Assembly (NCBI GenBank): GCA_036784855.1
Contig: JAZDSV010000013.1
Span: 124,001-188,000, forward strand
From: Aphelidium insulamus
Lineage: Eukaryota; Aphelidiomycota; Aphelidea; Aphelidiaceae
Length of the DNA stretch: 64,000 nucleotides
Direction of reading: 5' to 3'
This document shows positions 54,552 through 64,000 of this stretch, piece after piece; position 1 is the stretch's first letter; each line of letters starts with the position of its first letter. Below the pieces are notes generated by a model that saw only the letters and a program-made list of their open reading frames with translations, did not search any database and was not told where the DNA came from. The translations under genes were made by a program, and so were the position numbers.

Positions 54552-56524
54552 TCAGTCCATCGTCTCCACCAGGCGGCCGTCGTCGGCAGCGTAGACGGGA
54601 CGCGGCACTACCGGGCCGTCCAGTGTCTCGGTGGCGGCTGGCCGGAGCGGACTGTCATCCAGCTGCACCGTCGGGTCGCTGGTGTTGAGCTGCGGGTGGT
54701 ACACGTTGCCAGCGCCAGTGCCGGCACCCGTGCCCAACACCGACACCCCGCTGGCGGCCAAATTGCCCTGGCTGAACTTGGCGCGCTCCAGCACGATGGC
54801 GGCGCGCCCGGCCGTGGTGGCGTCCTGTGGCAGCGGAGTGACAGCCAGCGCGCGCAGACTGCCCAGATTGTCGCCACTGCTACTACTGTCGGCCGGCTGC
54901 TGCTGGTTGATGGCGGCGCGGGAGCGTGACAGAGACTTGGCGCGCTGCAGCTGTTTGGGCTTGCTGGCGGTGGCCGTGGGTGATTTGTGGGTGGCGCTGT
55001 GCGCGGTCCCCGTGCGGCTGTTGCCCGCCGAGTGTGTCAGTGGCGCGTTGCCGCTCTCGGCCATGTTGTACCGGCTGCTGCTACTGTGGCCGCTGTGTGC
55101 TGCAGCCGATGTGGCCGGCAGCGGCTGCACGTCCAGCGGTGACATGCTGCGACTGTTTGGACTGGCGCCACCCGTGCGCAGATTGCCCGACGAGCTGGCC
55201 GCCAGTTTGACCTTGTGTTGGCGCTCGCGGCGGCGCATGTGCTGCACACCGCAGCTAATGAGGCACGCGGCCACGATGAGGAAGACCAGGGAGCCGCACA
55301 GCGCCGCGACCAGTGGCAGTCCAGACAGCGGCAGTGACGACATTGAGTCGGCGGCAGAGGATGGCGCATTGGCCGAGAGAGTAGTGGTGGTGGGCGCGGC
55401 AGACAAAGTGTTTGTGGTGTATGCCGTGCAGCCGCCCGCTTGTTCCGTGAGTGACACGGACCTGCACGTCGTGCTGTTGGCATTGCTGGCCGCAGAGCCG
55501 TCATACGCCAACACACGCACCCGGCTGCACTTGTACGCCGTGCTTGCCGTGTCTACGTGCATATTAATATATGTACATAGTAGTGGTATCTAGATACAAC
55601 AAGGAACTACCTGTTCGCCGCAGACGAACGGCCACCGAGGAAGCGGAAGACTTGGCGGGCACCAGCAGAGCGGACCCATTAACGCGCTGCTCCGTCATGG
55701 CAGCATTGCACGAAGAGTTGTCTGTGTACAGGTATAAATATTCGTGTTAAAGTAACGTCCTCACATGGTGTCTACATACTGCCGACACCCACGGCCCAGG
55801 TCTGCGACAGTGCAGAGCGCCAGTTGTTGTAATCAGCCAAAGTTGGCGGCCAGTTGTCCGACAGTGCATCCAGCAGTGGCACCACCAATACATTAGCCAC
55901 CGGGGTCGACAGTGCCAGCGGTGTATCGGCGCCTGGAAGCGTCATCTGCGCCACCCATTGTTGCTGCGTGATTGTGGTTGTGGTCGTGGCACACGGACTA
56001 ATGTCCCACGAGGCGCACGCGGCTTAATACAAGTGTGACAGTGAGAAGCAGACAAATGATAAATACCGCACAGTGAACGTACGCTCCAGCAGGAACTGCA
56101 CACGGCCCACCCGGAGCTGTTGGGAGGCGTTGCGCGAGTTCACGGCCCAGATTAGAAATGTGGCCGTGTCATTGCGGTGCACGTTGGCGCGTGTCAGAAT
56201 GAACGGTATCTGCAGCTGGTTCATGGACGCGGTAATACTCGAGTTGAAATTGGGCAACAGGCCGCCGTAGGTCACCCCGCATCCACTGTCGCCGGAGCCG
56301 GTGCAGCCAGCCGATGCCGTTGGGTCAAATTGGACCGTGAGCTGCAGAATCGTGGATGGCGACGAAGAAGTTGTGTTACCGTTGCCACTGTTGCCGCTAC
56401 CGCCGCTACCGCCACCACCGCCTCCGAATCGCTGCTGCACGACCGTCACGTTCATCATGGCCGTAACATTGGCGTAGTAGGGCACGCCTTCCAGTAGCCG
56501 CACCGGCTGGTCCGCGCCGCTCAT
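54552..56524 (-). CDS. single-pass membrane protein with a large ectodomain
   Basis: Several exons read leftward: one with FILTRANVHRNDTATFLIWA and NSRNASQQLRVGRVQFLLER; then CASWDISPCATTTTITQQQW, ALSDNWPPTLADYNNWRSAL; and CSRVRVLAYDGSAAS before a Thr/Ser-rich stalk. One membrane helix (GLPLVAALCGSLVFLIVAAC) is followed by basic residues (MRRRERQHKVK) and a roughly 200-residue Ser/Ala-rich cytosolic tail ending LVETMD. Many N-glycosylation sites are present. The first exon begins right after an acceptor-like ACATACATAG, so an upstream exon with the signal peptide is likely; 56524 is only the earliest visible ATG. No family recognised. Confidence 0.55.
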
Positions 56525-56685
56525 CTATGTATGTAGCGGATATAACTAATTTGAACGGTTGCTCGGCAACTCGTTTAATGTTCCATTTTTTTGACCATGG
56601 CGACGGACCAGCTGCGGTTCCCATAATCAACAGTCACGTCCAGTACAAGTCTATTAATTGCCGCTTAGTGCTCGCATTAGATTCG

Positions 56686-57853
56686 CTACCGATTTACACA
56701 CTTCCTCCTGCGATAGTCCCAATTGTCTTGAATAAGATAGGAGTAGGATTTGCCGCCAACTTTAAATTCGACATTGTGTCTGTTTCCTATTGCTCCCTTG
56801 CGGTTGGAATAACTTGTTGCTACACATTTAAATTATATGAGAATAATGAATGAGCCATGCTCATATTACCACACAAATCTGCATTCTCCAATCCAGGATC
56901 ATGCGGCGAATGCCAACCATCACCGTAAGGATTTGTAACCATTTCAGTCTACAAATAATTAAAAACATTCTGCTAGCTACTGTAGACTCTTGCCAGTTCA
57001 TGTGCCACGCTCGATAACATTCCATCTAAAACTGGCGATTTTGCGTGTTGCAGCTTGCAACTAGATTATTAGTTAACTGACAATATTGCTGCATTATATG
57101 GTAGACTAAAGTACCGCTTGGAGCCGCCAAATACAATTGCATATGCAACTTTTGTTACTTTTTCTCGTTTGTTGCTCTTTTTCTTCTTGCCACTCTTTCT
57201 CCCGCCCTTCTTCTTTCCCACCAATTCACCATGAGTGTGATGAGCACAAAATCCGCTGCCTTTGGAATTATATTCCGAATCAGTGATCACAAAGTACACA
57301 GCATTTTCATCCACCGGCAGCCAGCGGTGTTGGAATACATAATTTAGCACTTGCAACGTAAACTTAGAATTGTACTTTTTCCCGAATATCTTCTCCTTCA
57401 GTGTCTTTATATGTCCCACGGAAACATGGCCATACACGTGGGTCTTCTTGCCACCTCTACGTGGTTCAAAGTACGAACGTGTGGCGCCGTACCATCTTTG
57501 AAGACAATGTTAGACATTTCCAACCATTTGTCACATTCTAGCTACACTCACTTGGTTTTGGAGAGGTTGTCGAGAAAACGAGTGACGCTGTTGACAATAG
57601 TGTCATGCGACAATCCCTTTCCCCACTTGTCTCCGTAAAAAACCAGATGCGCCTTGACATTACCCGTAAGCACGTGTCCGCCGAAGTAAGCGATTTTCGG
57701 CTTTGCAATTAGATTGTCAGCCAAAGGCGAGATAGACGGAAATTGACTAGTTGAGTTGGCATCTTCTTCAACTCCAACCAGTTCCACATTGGCTGTTGCA
57801 CAGCAAGCAATGCCCAAATTGATCAGTAGCCTGGCGAGCACTAGCAATCGCAT
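56686..57853 (-). CDS. EXORDIUM/PHI-1-like secreted protein
   Basis: The EXO (phosphate-induced protein 1) family are secreted proteins best known from plants and also found in some microbes. Start at 57853: signal peptide MRLLVLARLLINLGIACCAT. Conserved blocks: YFGGHVLTGNVKAHLVFYGD, WYGATRSYF, NAVYFVITDSEYNSKGSGFC with AHHTHGE, KVAYAIVFGGS, VLDGMLSSVAHELA, TNPYGDGW, GLENADLCG and finally GGKSYSYLIQDNWDYRRRKC at the stop (56686-56688). Five exons; the last three introns (about 57064-57115, 56955-56993 and about 56800-56850) are recognised because they restore the C-terminal family blocks. A Lys-rich insert (KKKGGRKSGKKKK) sits after AHHTHGE. Confidence 0.8.
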
Positions 57854-58057
57854 GGCGCTTAGCAAGTCTGACGTTGAAAAAAGCAAGATTGAAACGAGTT
57901 GGATTGGCTCTGCCCCAAAATTGGTTACACAAATATGCTTGACTTTGAACCGTTATTATCCATCAAGGTCATTAAATAGCATAAAGTCATTTAAATAATA
58001 TATTTATCAGCGAGATCTATATTACACAGATGTGGGCTTTTCGTTTTGGCTTCACAG

Positions 58058-59159
58058 CTACCCCGTTGTCGTAAACATTCCAACGCATTTCTTCTTTTTG
58101 CGATCCCACACGTCTTGAATCGCGTATCTGTGACTGCCGCTCTTGCGGTCAGAAAATTCGAAATTGTATGAAACGCCATTAACGGTGTTCATGCCGGAGA
58201 ATGAAGTCTCTAAGAAGCGTTAAGAAAAAGATAACTGATGATTGTATTGAATACCGCATATATCGGCAACTTCCATGGAAGGGATTTTAGTCTTGCCACG
58301 AGTCTGAGGATTTGTCTTCCAGCCGCGAGAAACCGGATTTGTAATTGTCTCGATCTATCGTCCACAGTCATGTTATTAATGCCAATAAAACCAGTTACAG
58401 AAGCATACCAATTCATGTGCTATACGAACTAAGCATTGCACCAAAGATCTGTCTTGGGGCTGTAATAAAGGCGTCAAGTTTAAATATGCCGCGTTACATA
58501 ACTTCACTCGGCACGTATCGGTAAATATACGGCAGCAAACAAGATCTCGGCCCGTCTGCTTCGATAGGGACGCTTATGTGCATGAAAGCCGCTGATTGCT
58601 CTACCCTATCTCTCGACCGTTTTATCAGCAATGATCAGGTAAACAGCGTTCTCGACAATGTGTAGATTTCTTTCTTAAAGACATTTACCACGAGCTTTCC
58701 GGCCAGTAATGAATTGAAGGTCGCCTTCCGCGGCGTTTTAACGTAGATATGTTTTTGCACCTTAATATGTCCAATTTTCCCCTTCTTTCCAGGCACACTG
58801 TATTGGCGAACTGTGTTATACCACCTAATAGAGCTGTCAGAACCGAAGAAACACTTGGACACTGGGGCCAAAACACTAACTTACTTGGAATACGACAAAT
58901 TGTTTATGAAACGGAGTACTTCCTGTCGCACATAGTGATCAGGTAGATTTTCCCCCCACTGATTGCCGTAGAAAATGACAAACACCTTTACGTCACCGGT
59001 GAGCAGTTTGCCACCATGATACTGTATGTTGAAGTTTCGGGTCTTGGCGTCTTTACCTTTCAGCAAAGAGTCTGAACCATGAGATTCGTACGCCCATGTG
59101 CTTACTGACATCAGCGCCAGCATGACGGCATATATAGTGAGCATCATATCTAATGTCAT
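58058..59159 (-). pseudogene. decayed EXORDIUM-like gene
   Basis: Tandem relative of the gene at 56686-57853. Exon 1 is intact (start 59159, MTLDMMLTIYAVMLALMSVS; YHGGKLLTGDVKVFVIFYGN). RWYNTVRQYS, NAVYLIIADK, GFHAHKR, AHEL, ITNPVSRGW, VADICG and HRYAIQDVWDRKKKKC follow in the expected order with intron-like gaps. However, an in-frame TAG follows IADKTVER (near 58610), and the SS-AHEL block is split between two frames (near 58430). So the reading frame is broken at least twice while exon order is kept. Confidence 0.65.
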
Positions 59160-59346
59160 AAACTTGGGAGTGAAAACGTAACTTGGGAGAAAAACGTAAC
59201 AAGAGTTCTTACTTTGTGACGCAAGCGTTACACAACATATACGCTCCCGATTGGACATTGCCATATTAAATCACGAGCGCTGGTAGTACCGTTGAAGCAA
59301 GTGAAAGGGCAAAATTGAAATTTAACAATACATTTCATTCATTTCA

Positions 59347-59745
59347 ATGGCCTTTTCATTCGCAGCGCCCGCCGCCCAGCCAAGCGGCAGCCTGTTTGGC
59401 TCGACAGTTGCACAGAAGCCGGGAACGTCATTTGGTCTGCAGTCTTCTGCAGCTGGCCAACCACAGGCACAGCAGTCAGCCTTTTCATTTGGCGCAGCGG
59501 CACCCTCGCAGCCAAAGCCGGCCTTTTCATTTGGCGGCACAGCCACCACCTCTCAGCCACAACAGCAGCCCAAGCCTCTTGGTCTGTTTGGCAACACTAC
59601 GGCATCGACGACGCAACCTTCAGCAGCCACAGCGCCATCTGCATCTCGCCTGCAGCCATCCACAAAGTTCAACGACTTGCCCGCCGATGCCCAGAAGCAG
59701 CTTGAGCAGTTAAAGTTCGTTCTTATTGTATATCTCTACTTCTGG

Positions 59746-59779
<34 letters not shown>

Positions 59780-61092
59780 TAATGTAGTACGCTGGTGTAC
59801 GAGCACAGCCACAAGGTGGAGCAGCTGGAAGTGTCGTTCACGCGCGATGTTTTGCGACAGATGGCCACCGCCATCGCGGCGTACGCGCAGCGCCTGAACG
59901 CGTGCACTGCAGTCGTGCAGCGCGACAAACTTCTGGTGCAGCACTGTCGCACGCACGTGGCACAGCAAGTGGACGGCGAGGAGATTGCACAGCGGCTGTT
60001 TGATGGCATGATGCGGCTAGGTGGCCCAGGCAGTGTGGGTGTGGCGGAGCGGCCATTCCATCACCGCGGCGACTATGTGTGGCGATACTTTTGGGAGCTG
60101 TCTGCGGCGATGGAGGAGCAGTTAAAGATGCTGTGTGCATCTGTGGCCGATCTGGAGACACAGCTGCAGCACTTTGCACAGCAGCATTCGGGCGGCAGAG
60201 CTGGCATGTCCCAACAACAACGACCCGAAGCTCTGCTGGAGATCTTGCGACACAATTACGATGCATTTGTGGCACTGACTGCCAAGTACGCCGCGCTGCA
60301 CGAACAGATTCGGCCACTGCGTGAAGTGTTTACCTCGTGGAAACGTACAGTGCGCCATCAAGATTCAGCGATAGAGCTGGGAGATGCTGGTGGTATGTAG
60401 GCTTATAATGCCATACATAAGGTACTAACCTCTTAGGTGATATTGTGGATAAGAGCGAGGCACAGCGAGCGGATTTCAATGCCATGGCCAAGCGGTTGGC
60501 GGCTCCATCTTCTACCACATCAGGCCAGAGTGCAACTCAGCAGCAGCAGCAGCAGACACAACCAACATCATTGTTTGGCGGCGGCGCTACCTCCTCGCAA
60601 ACACAGCCGCAGAGCGGCGGAGTGTTCGGCACTCAGCAACAGACCTCGCTATTTGGTGCGAAACCGGCGTCGACTACCGCAACAGCTACGAGCGGCAACA
60701 TGTTTGGCAGCCAGCAATCATCTTCATTGTTTGGTGCGAAGCCCGCCACCGCCACCTGCGGCAACATGTTTGGCGGTCCACAACCTCCGCAGCAGCCGGC
60801 AACGACGTCATTCTCATTTGGATCGACGCAGCCCGCGTCGTCAACTGCAGGCACCACCGCCTCATCAACACTGTTTGGCGGACAAACAGGCGCATCATCC
60901 TCACTGTTGTCGACACCAGCCACCAGCGGCAAACGGGCCGGTCCTATTGACACCTCGTCGCCGGCCACAAAATCAATGTTTGGCGGTGGATCGGCCATGT
61001 CGGCCCCACAGCAGCCTGCCACCACCTTCTCATTTGGCGGCGGCAGTTCCACCGCTACTTCGACCGGGTTTGGCGGCTTTGGTCGCAAGTAG
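59347..61092 (+). CDS. FG nucleoporin of the Nup58/Nup49 (NUPL1) type
   Basis: Part of the central transport channel of the nuclear pore (Nup62-Nup54-Nup58 complex). ATG at 59347 (MAFSFAAPAAQPSGSLFGST). FG/GLFG repeats flank the coiled coil on both sides (SFG, LFG and FSFG units in residues 1-95 and in the last 160). The central alpha-helical part starts FNDLPADAQKQLEQLK, continues after a (TA)n-rich intron with VEQLEVSFTRDVLRQMATAI, and later HNYDAFVALTAKYAALHEQI. A second intron near 60392-60435 precedes the C-terminal FG block. Nup58 fits the FG-coil-FG order better than Nup62 or Nup54, which have FG repeats only at the N-terminus. Confidence 0.78.
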
Positions 61093-61197
61093 CGTCAATA
61101 TACAAGTGATGTGAATTACTGAAACTCTTAAAACTATCGAAGTACACAATAGGCGACTACAAAATGGGTAGACATACAACAGGTATCTTCATCAAGT

Positions 61198-62938
61198 CTA
61201 TTCAGTGGCCACAGAGTGGAGAGTCTCTCGACAGCCGTAGGCAACGGGCACCAGTTCATACACCACATTGGCCTGGATGGACAGTGTGGGAATGTCTTGC
61301 TCTGGCCGGTCCAGCAGGTAGGCGTAAATGCAGCGCAGCACGGTCGGATGCGCAATGATCAAAATGTCGTCGCGTTCATGCTCCATCTCCAACAAAATGT
61401 CCTCGATGCGCAGCGCCAAATCATGGTATGACTATGCAATAAATTGTACCGATGGAATAAGTTGCAAGCAGCTAATGTACCTCGGCGCGCGGATATCGAT
61501 AAGTGTACGGATCCACCTTCCAGCGCTCATAGTCCAGCGGGTAGCGTTCCTTCACGTCAATGATTACGAGTGATTATCTACCAGCGGTAACCAACCTGTA
61601 TTTCGGCCTGCGTCAGGCCATCCACCGCCCCGGGATTGATCTCCACAAGGCTTGGTCGCTGTGACACTGACACTGGTGTCGCAGTGTAGAGTGAAGAGGA
61701 ACCAAACCCCTTGCCAGTATCAAATGAGCGCTGACGTGGCGATGTCCAGACCTGGAAGCTTATTTAAATAAATACCGAGATGCTAGATAACAATACCTTT
61801 AATGGAGTGGTTACACGCTGTGAGGTGCGCAGCGAGTGAAGGAATGCCGGGAGACGCTCGGCAAAGTTCTCGCCACTAGCCGACAGCGGCGCATCTGACC
61901 GGAACACTGTCTCATTCAGCGATTCCCCATTCTTGAGGTTAAAAACAAGGTATGAACGAGATCATATGTATGACACACCCGAGTCAAGTATATCCGGCGC
62001 GGCATAATGTGCAGGTTCATTAGATAGTAGACGATGCGTGTCTACGTACATGTTGATAACACGCCACCGATATATACCATTCAGCACACCTGCAAATAGC
62101 CCTGAATCTTGCTGGCCACGATGCGCTCACCAACATTGCGCGTCTGTATAAATGGGGCCTCGGTGTTGGCGGGCGAGAGCGAGGTATAGGTTGGGCGGTA
62201 GGACTCGATGCGCTGCAAGAAATCCGCAACAGCCGCATCGGGCGCCACACCCACGTAGTCGGGACTGTTCAGTTTGACGGCGCGGATGTTCGCTGCGATC
62301 ACCGCGTCCAGATCGCAAATGGCCTCCAGGAACAGCACTTGGATGCCCTCGCGGCGCAGGCGGTCGTGTATGTGCGCGCGCCTGGGTGCCTCGGTGTTGC
62401 TGGCGTCGTAAATAGCCACTTGGCCATGTCGGGGTGTTGGCGGAGTACCACTGCCGCCACTTGCATCATCTGCGGTGGATGTCGCAGATAAATTGCTCGA
62501 TGGCGTCGACGATGAGGCACTGTTAACACTACCACTACCACTGGTAGATGTTGACGCCGACTGCAAGTACTGCACAACATCATCCAGCGCTCTGTCGGCC
62601 ACACGCAGCCGCTGCTCCGCAGTCGCCTCGCTGGAGAAGAAATCATGCGACAGCTTGCGACCAATGAGACGCCGCCGGTAGTCACCAACGCTGAATATGG
62701 CCGTCTGGACGCCCAGCCAGCGGAGGTAGCGCGACAGCTTTTGTGCCAGATACGTCTTGCCGCGCGCCGGCAATCCCACCGTCACGATGGCTGCGTGCAT
62801 GCATTGTAAATGGATAAGGAAGCGGAGACGTAGAAGTACTAGTTGGAGTACACGACAGAGAGAGACCACCACGAACTCACCAATGTGGCCAGCGTGGAAC
62901 ATTTGCCCCGTGGAGGTCTTGTAGAGCTGGGCGGCCAT
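61198..62938 (-). CDS. 6-phosphofructo-2-kinase/fructose-2,6-bisphosphatase, phosphatase site altered
   Basis: The bifunctional enzyme sets fructose-2,6-bisphosphate, the activator of glycolytic phosphofructokinase. Start at 62938 (MAAQLYKTSTGQMFHAGHI), intron, then the kinase core: AIVTVGLPARGKTYLAQKLS (Walker A), FSVGDYRRRLIG, ALDDVVQYLQ, an insert of about 45 Ser/Thr/Gly residues, VAIYDASNTEAPRRAHIHDR, FLEAICD, VKLNSPDYVG and FLQRIESYRPTYTSL. The phosphatase half has YYLMNLHIMPRRIYLTR, then NGESLNE after an intron, ERYPLDYERWKVDPYTYRYP, ILIIAHPTVLRCIYAYLLD and VPVAYGCRETLHSV. The catalytic His of RHGES is Asn (RNGES), so phosphatase activity is probably lost, as in yeast PFK26, where that His is also replaced. 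Confidence 0.85.
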
Positions 62939-62972
62939 GGCGCTGTCTGCAATTACAATCGTGTTGAACAGT

Positions 62973-63030
62973 CACAGTACAACTACACAATATATTGTGT
63001 AGTTGTACTGTGGCGTGTGTATACACACGC
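62973..63030. repeat. adjacent perfect palindromes, 40 bp and 18 bp
   Basis: 62973-63012 is a perfect 40-bp dyad (arm CACAGTACAACTACACAATA). Directly next to it, 63013-63030 is a perfect 18-bp dyad (GCGTGTGTA/TACACACGC). They lie in the promoter region shared by the PFK-2 gene (leftward) and the Crinkler-like gene (rightward). Confidence 0.9.
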
Positions 63031-63429
63031 CAATGCTGTCTCGTACAGTTTTGGCTACCATGACACTCACACTCTGTCCAGCAGGGCGTCTGAGTCACAA
63101 CTTAAACCCACAGCACACACTAGAGCTGTGGTAATGCAGCAGTTGCTCGTTGATAAAATTTTATAGCGTTGTGTAATTGGACACTGCTACTACCATTGCG
63201 CTTAAAGTGGCAGCCTACCCCGGTAAAACAGCGCATCAGCCCCGCAAGTCCAGCTCGGCCAGAGTTCAAAGGGGGCAGTTTTACGCGCATTCGACAGGAC
63301 AGCTATTCTCAATACGGAGACGCGAATGTCGGCGAATTTCTGCCGCGGATTTTTCCCAGTGGCACTTCGGTCATTGGCCAACGTATTGAACACTACGGCT
63401 AAATCGATTCACCCGACCCTTTCAACGAA

Positions 63430-64000
63430 ATGTCGAGCGACTATCTTCAAATTTGGTATTCGCTCATCCAGGCCGCCGATGGGAAGCCTTTCCGTACCTC
63501 CACCGCATTTCTCGCGATCCTTCCGCCCAACGCCGACGTTGCTGACCTGTGCAAGGAAGTTAAGGCCACAAATGCCCACAAACTCGCCAATGTTGATTCG
63601 AATGATCTGATGGTCTTGCGGAACAAGGCGGACTGGTATTGCAAGTCAGTCCGCTTGGCGACGCCGGTGGATGAAATTGGCGACAACTGTGATGGTAAGA
63701 GGGCGGGTAAAGGCAAATTTGAACCTCTATATGTTCTTGTGCCGTCTACAGCCGAGGATAGAGGTATGGTTCAATGTTTTTGTGGTGTGGCTGTCTGTCT
63801 GTGCGCCTCTCTATATGTTGTGTGTGTCTCTCTGTGTGTATGTGATATCCGAAGTCTTATTCAGCCCAGTGCCGCGCAACCTTGTTAGATCACCCATCTG
63901 GGGCTCGATTGCGCTTACCTTGGCCGATCCGGCCGCGTGCACTGCATATAATAGCTACCAGCGCGTCGCCAACCAGCTGAAGCACCACGCCGCTGTTACT
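63430..64000 (+). CDS. Crinkler (CRN)-like protein, N-terminal part, cut by the window end
   Basis: ATG at 63430. The first 90 residues resemble the ubiquitin-like header of Crinkler proteins (oomycetes, chytrids, Rhizophagus): YLQIWYSLIQAADGKPFRTS, ADVADLCKEVKATNAHKLAN, VDSNDLMVLRNKADWYCKS. After KFEPLYVLVPSTAEDR a donor at 63764 and the acceptor CCCAG (about 63872) join to VPRNLVRSPIWGSIALTLAD, open to the window end. If the intron is ignored, the frame stops at 63888. The C-terminal effector part lies outside the window, so its type is unknown. Similarity is judged by pattern only. Confidence 0.6.

Noticed and set aside
54198-54929. Long rightward frames through the CACAGACACCC repeat
   Set aside because: They are produced by the repeat and by the shadow of two leftward genes.
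56527-56853. Rightward ATG-led frame of 108 codons
   Set aside because: It overlaps, on the opposite strand, the last two exons of the EXORDIUM-like gene, which show clear family blocks.

Overview
The window is from a eukaryotic nuclear genome. Genes are dense (about one per 2 kb), lie on both strands, and are cut by short GT-AG introns, mostly 34-130 nt and often T-rich or (TA)n-rich. The gene set points to a fungus: a fungal-type MscS channel with an EF-hand, an Oca6-type pseudophosphatase, a Vam7-like PX/SNARE, a PREB/Sec12 homologue and a Pan2 deadenylase. A Crinkler-like N-terminus and EXORDIUM-like secreted proteins make an early-diverging lineage more likely. The species cannot be named from the sequence alone.

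Left arm (1-20,010), in order: a cut secreted-protein gene, a small secreted protein, a MAPR/Dap1 haem-binding protein, a Vam7-like SNARE, a tandem pair of secreted beta-propeller proteins (one frameshifted), PAN2, a YEATS2-like chromatin protein, an unrecognised basic protein, a Cys-rich membrane protein, an Oca6-like protein, a small secreted Cys-rich protein and a peroxisomal 2-hydroxyacyl-CoA lyase ending in SKL.

Centre (20,011-30,642): a 10.6-kb element bounded by inverted repeats of about 104-111 bp. The extreme ends are pure C (left) and pure G (right). It is the most unusual object here. It carries a 1,185-residue protein in which I see an OTU-like segment, family-B DNA polymerase-like motifs, an SF1 helicase and a C-terminal HNH motif. 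It also carries a separate zinc-finger/DEDD-exonuclease-like protein with two duplicated hairpin introns, a basic NPATGR-motif protein, a RING ORF followed by a SIAH-like zinc-finger ORF, an ATGA-coupled ORF pair and several unknown ORFs. Its coding sequence is visibly more A/T-rich at third positions than the flanking genes. I found no integrase or recognisable capsid protein. I read it as an integrated, self-replicating virus-like or plasmid-like element.

Right arm (30,643-64,000), in order: a frameshifted copy of the small Cys-rich protein, an SRRM1-like PWI splicing factor, UMPH-1 pyrimidine 5'-nucleotidase, a U6 snRNA gene, an MscS/EF-hand channel, a penta-EF-hand protein, Sec12/PREB, a SERCA-type Ca2+-ATPase, two tandem EF-hand membrane proteins, NAA50, CSN6, ELOF1, a PQ-loop-like membrane protein, a PHS1/HACD dehydratase, a single-pass membrane protein, an intact EXORDIUM-like gene with a decayed copy beside it, an FG nucleoporin of the Nup58/Nup49 type, PFK-2/FBPase-2 lacking its phosphatase histidine, and a Crinkler-like gene cut by the window end. 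Several neighbours are Ca2+ related (MscS/EF-hand, PEF, SERCA and the EF-hand pair). Exon structures were inferred by eye from splice consensus, reading frame and family conservation.
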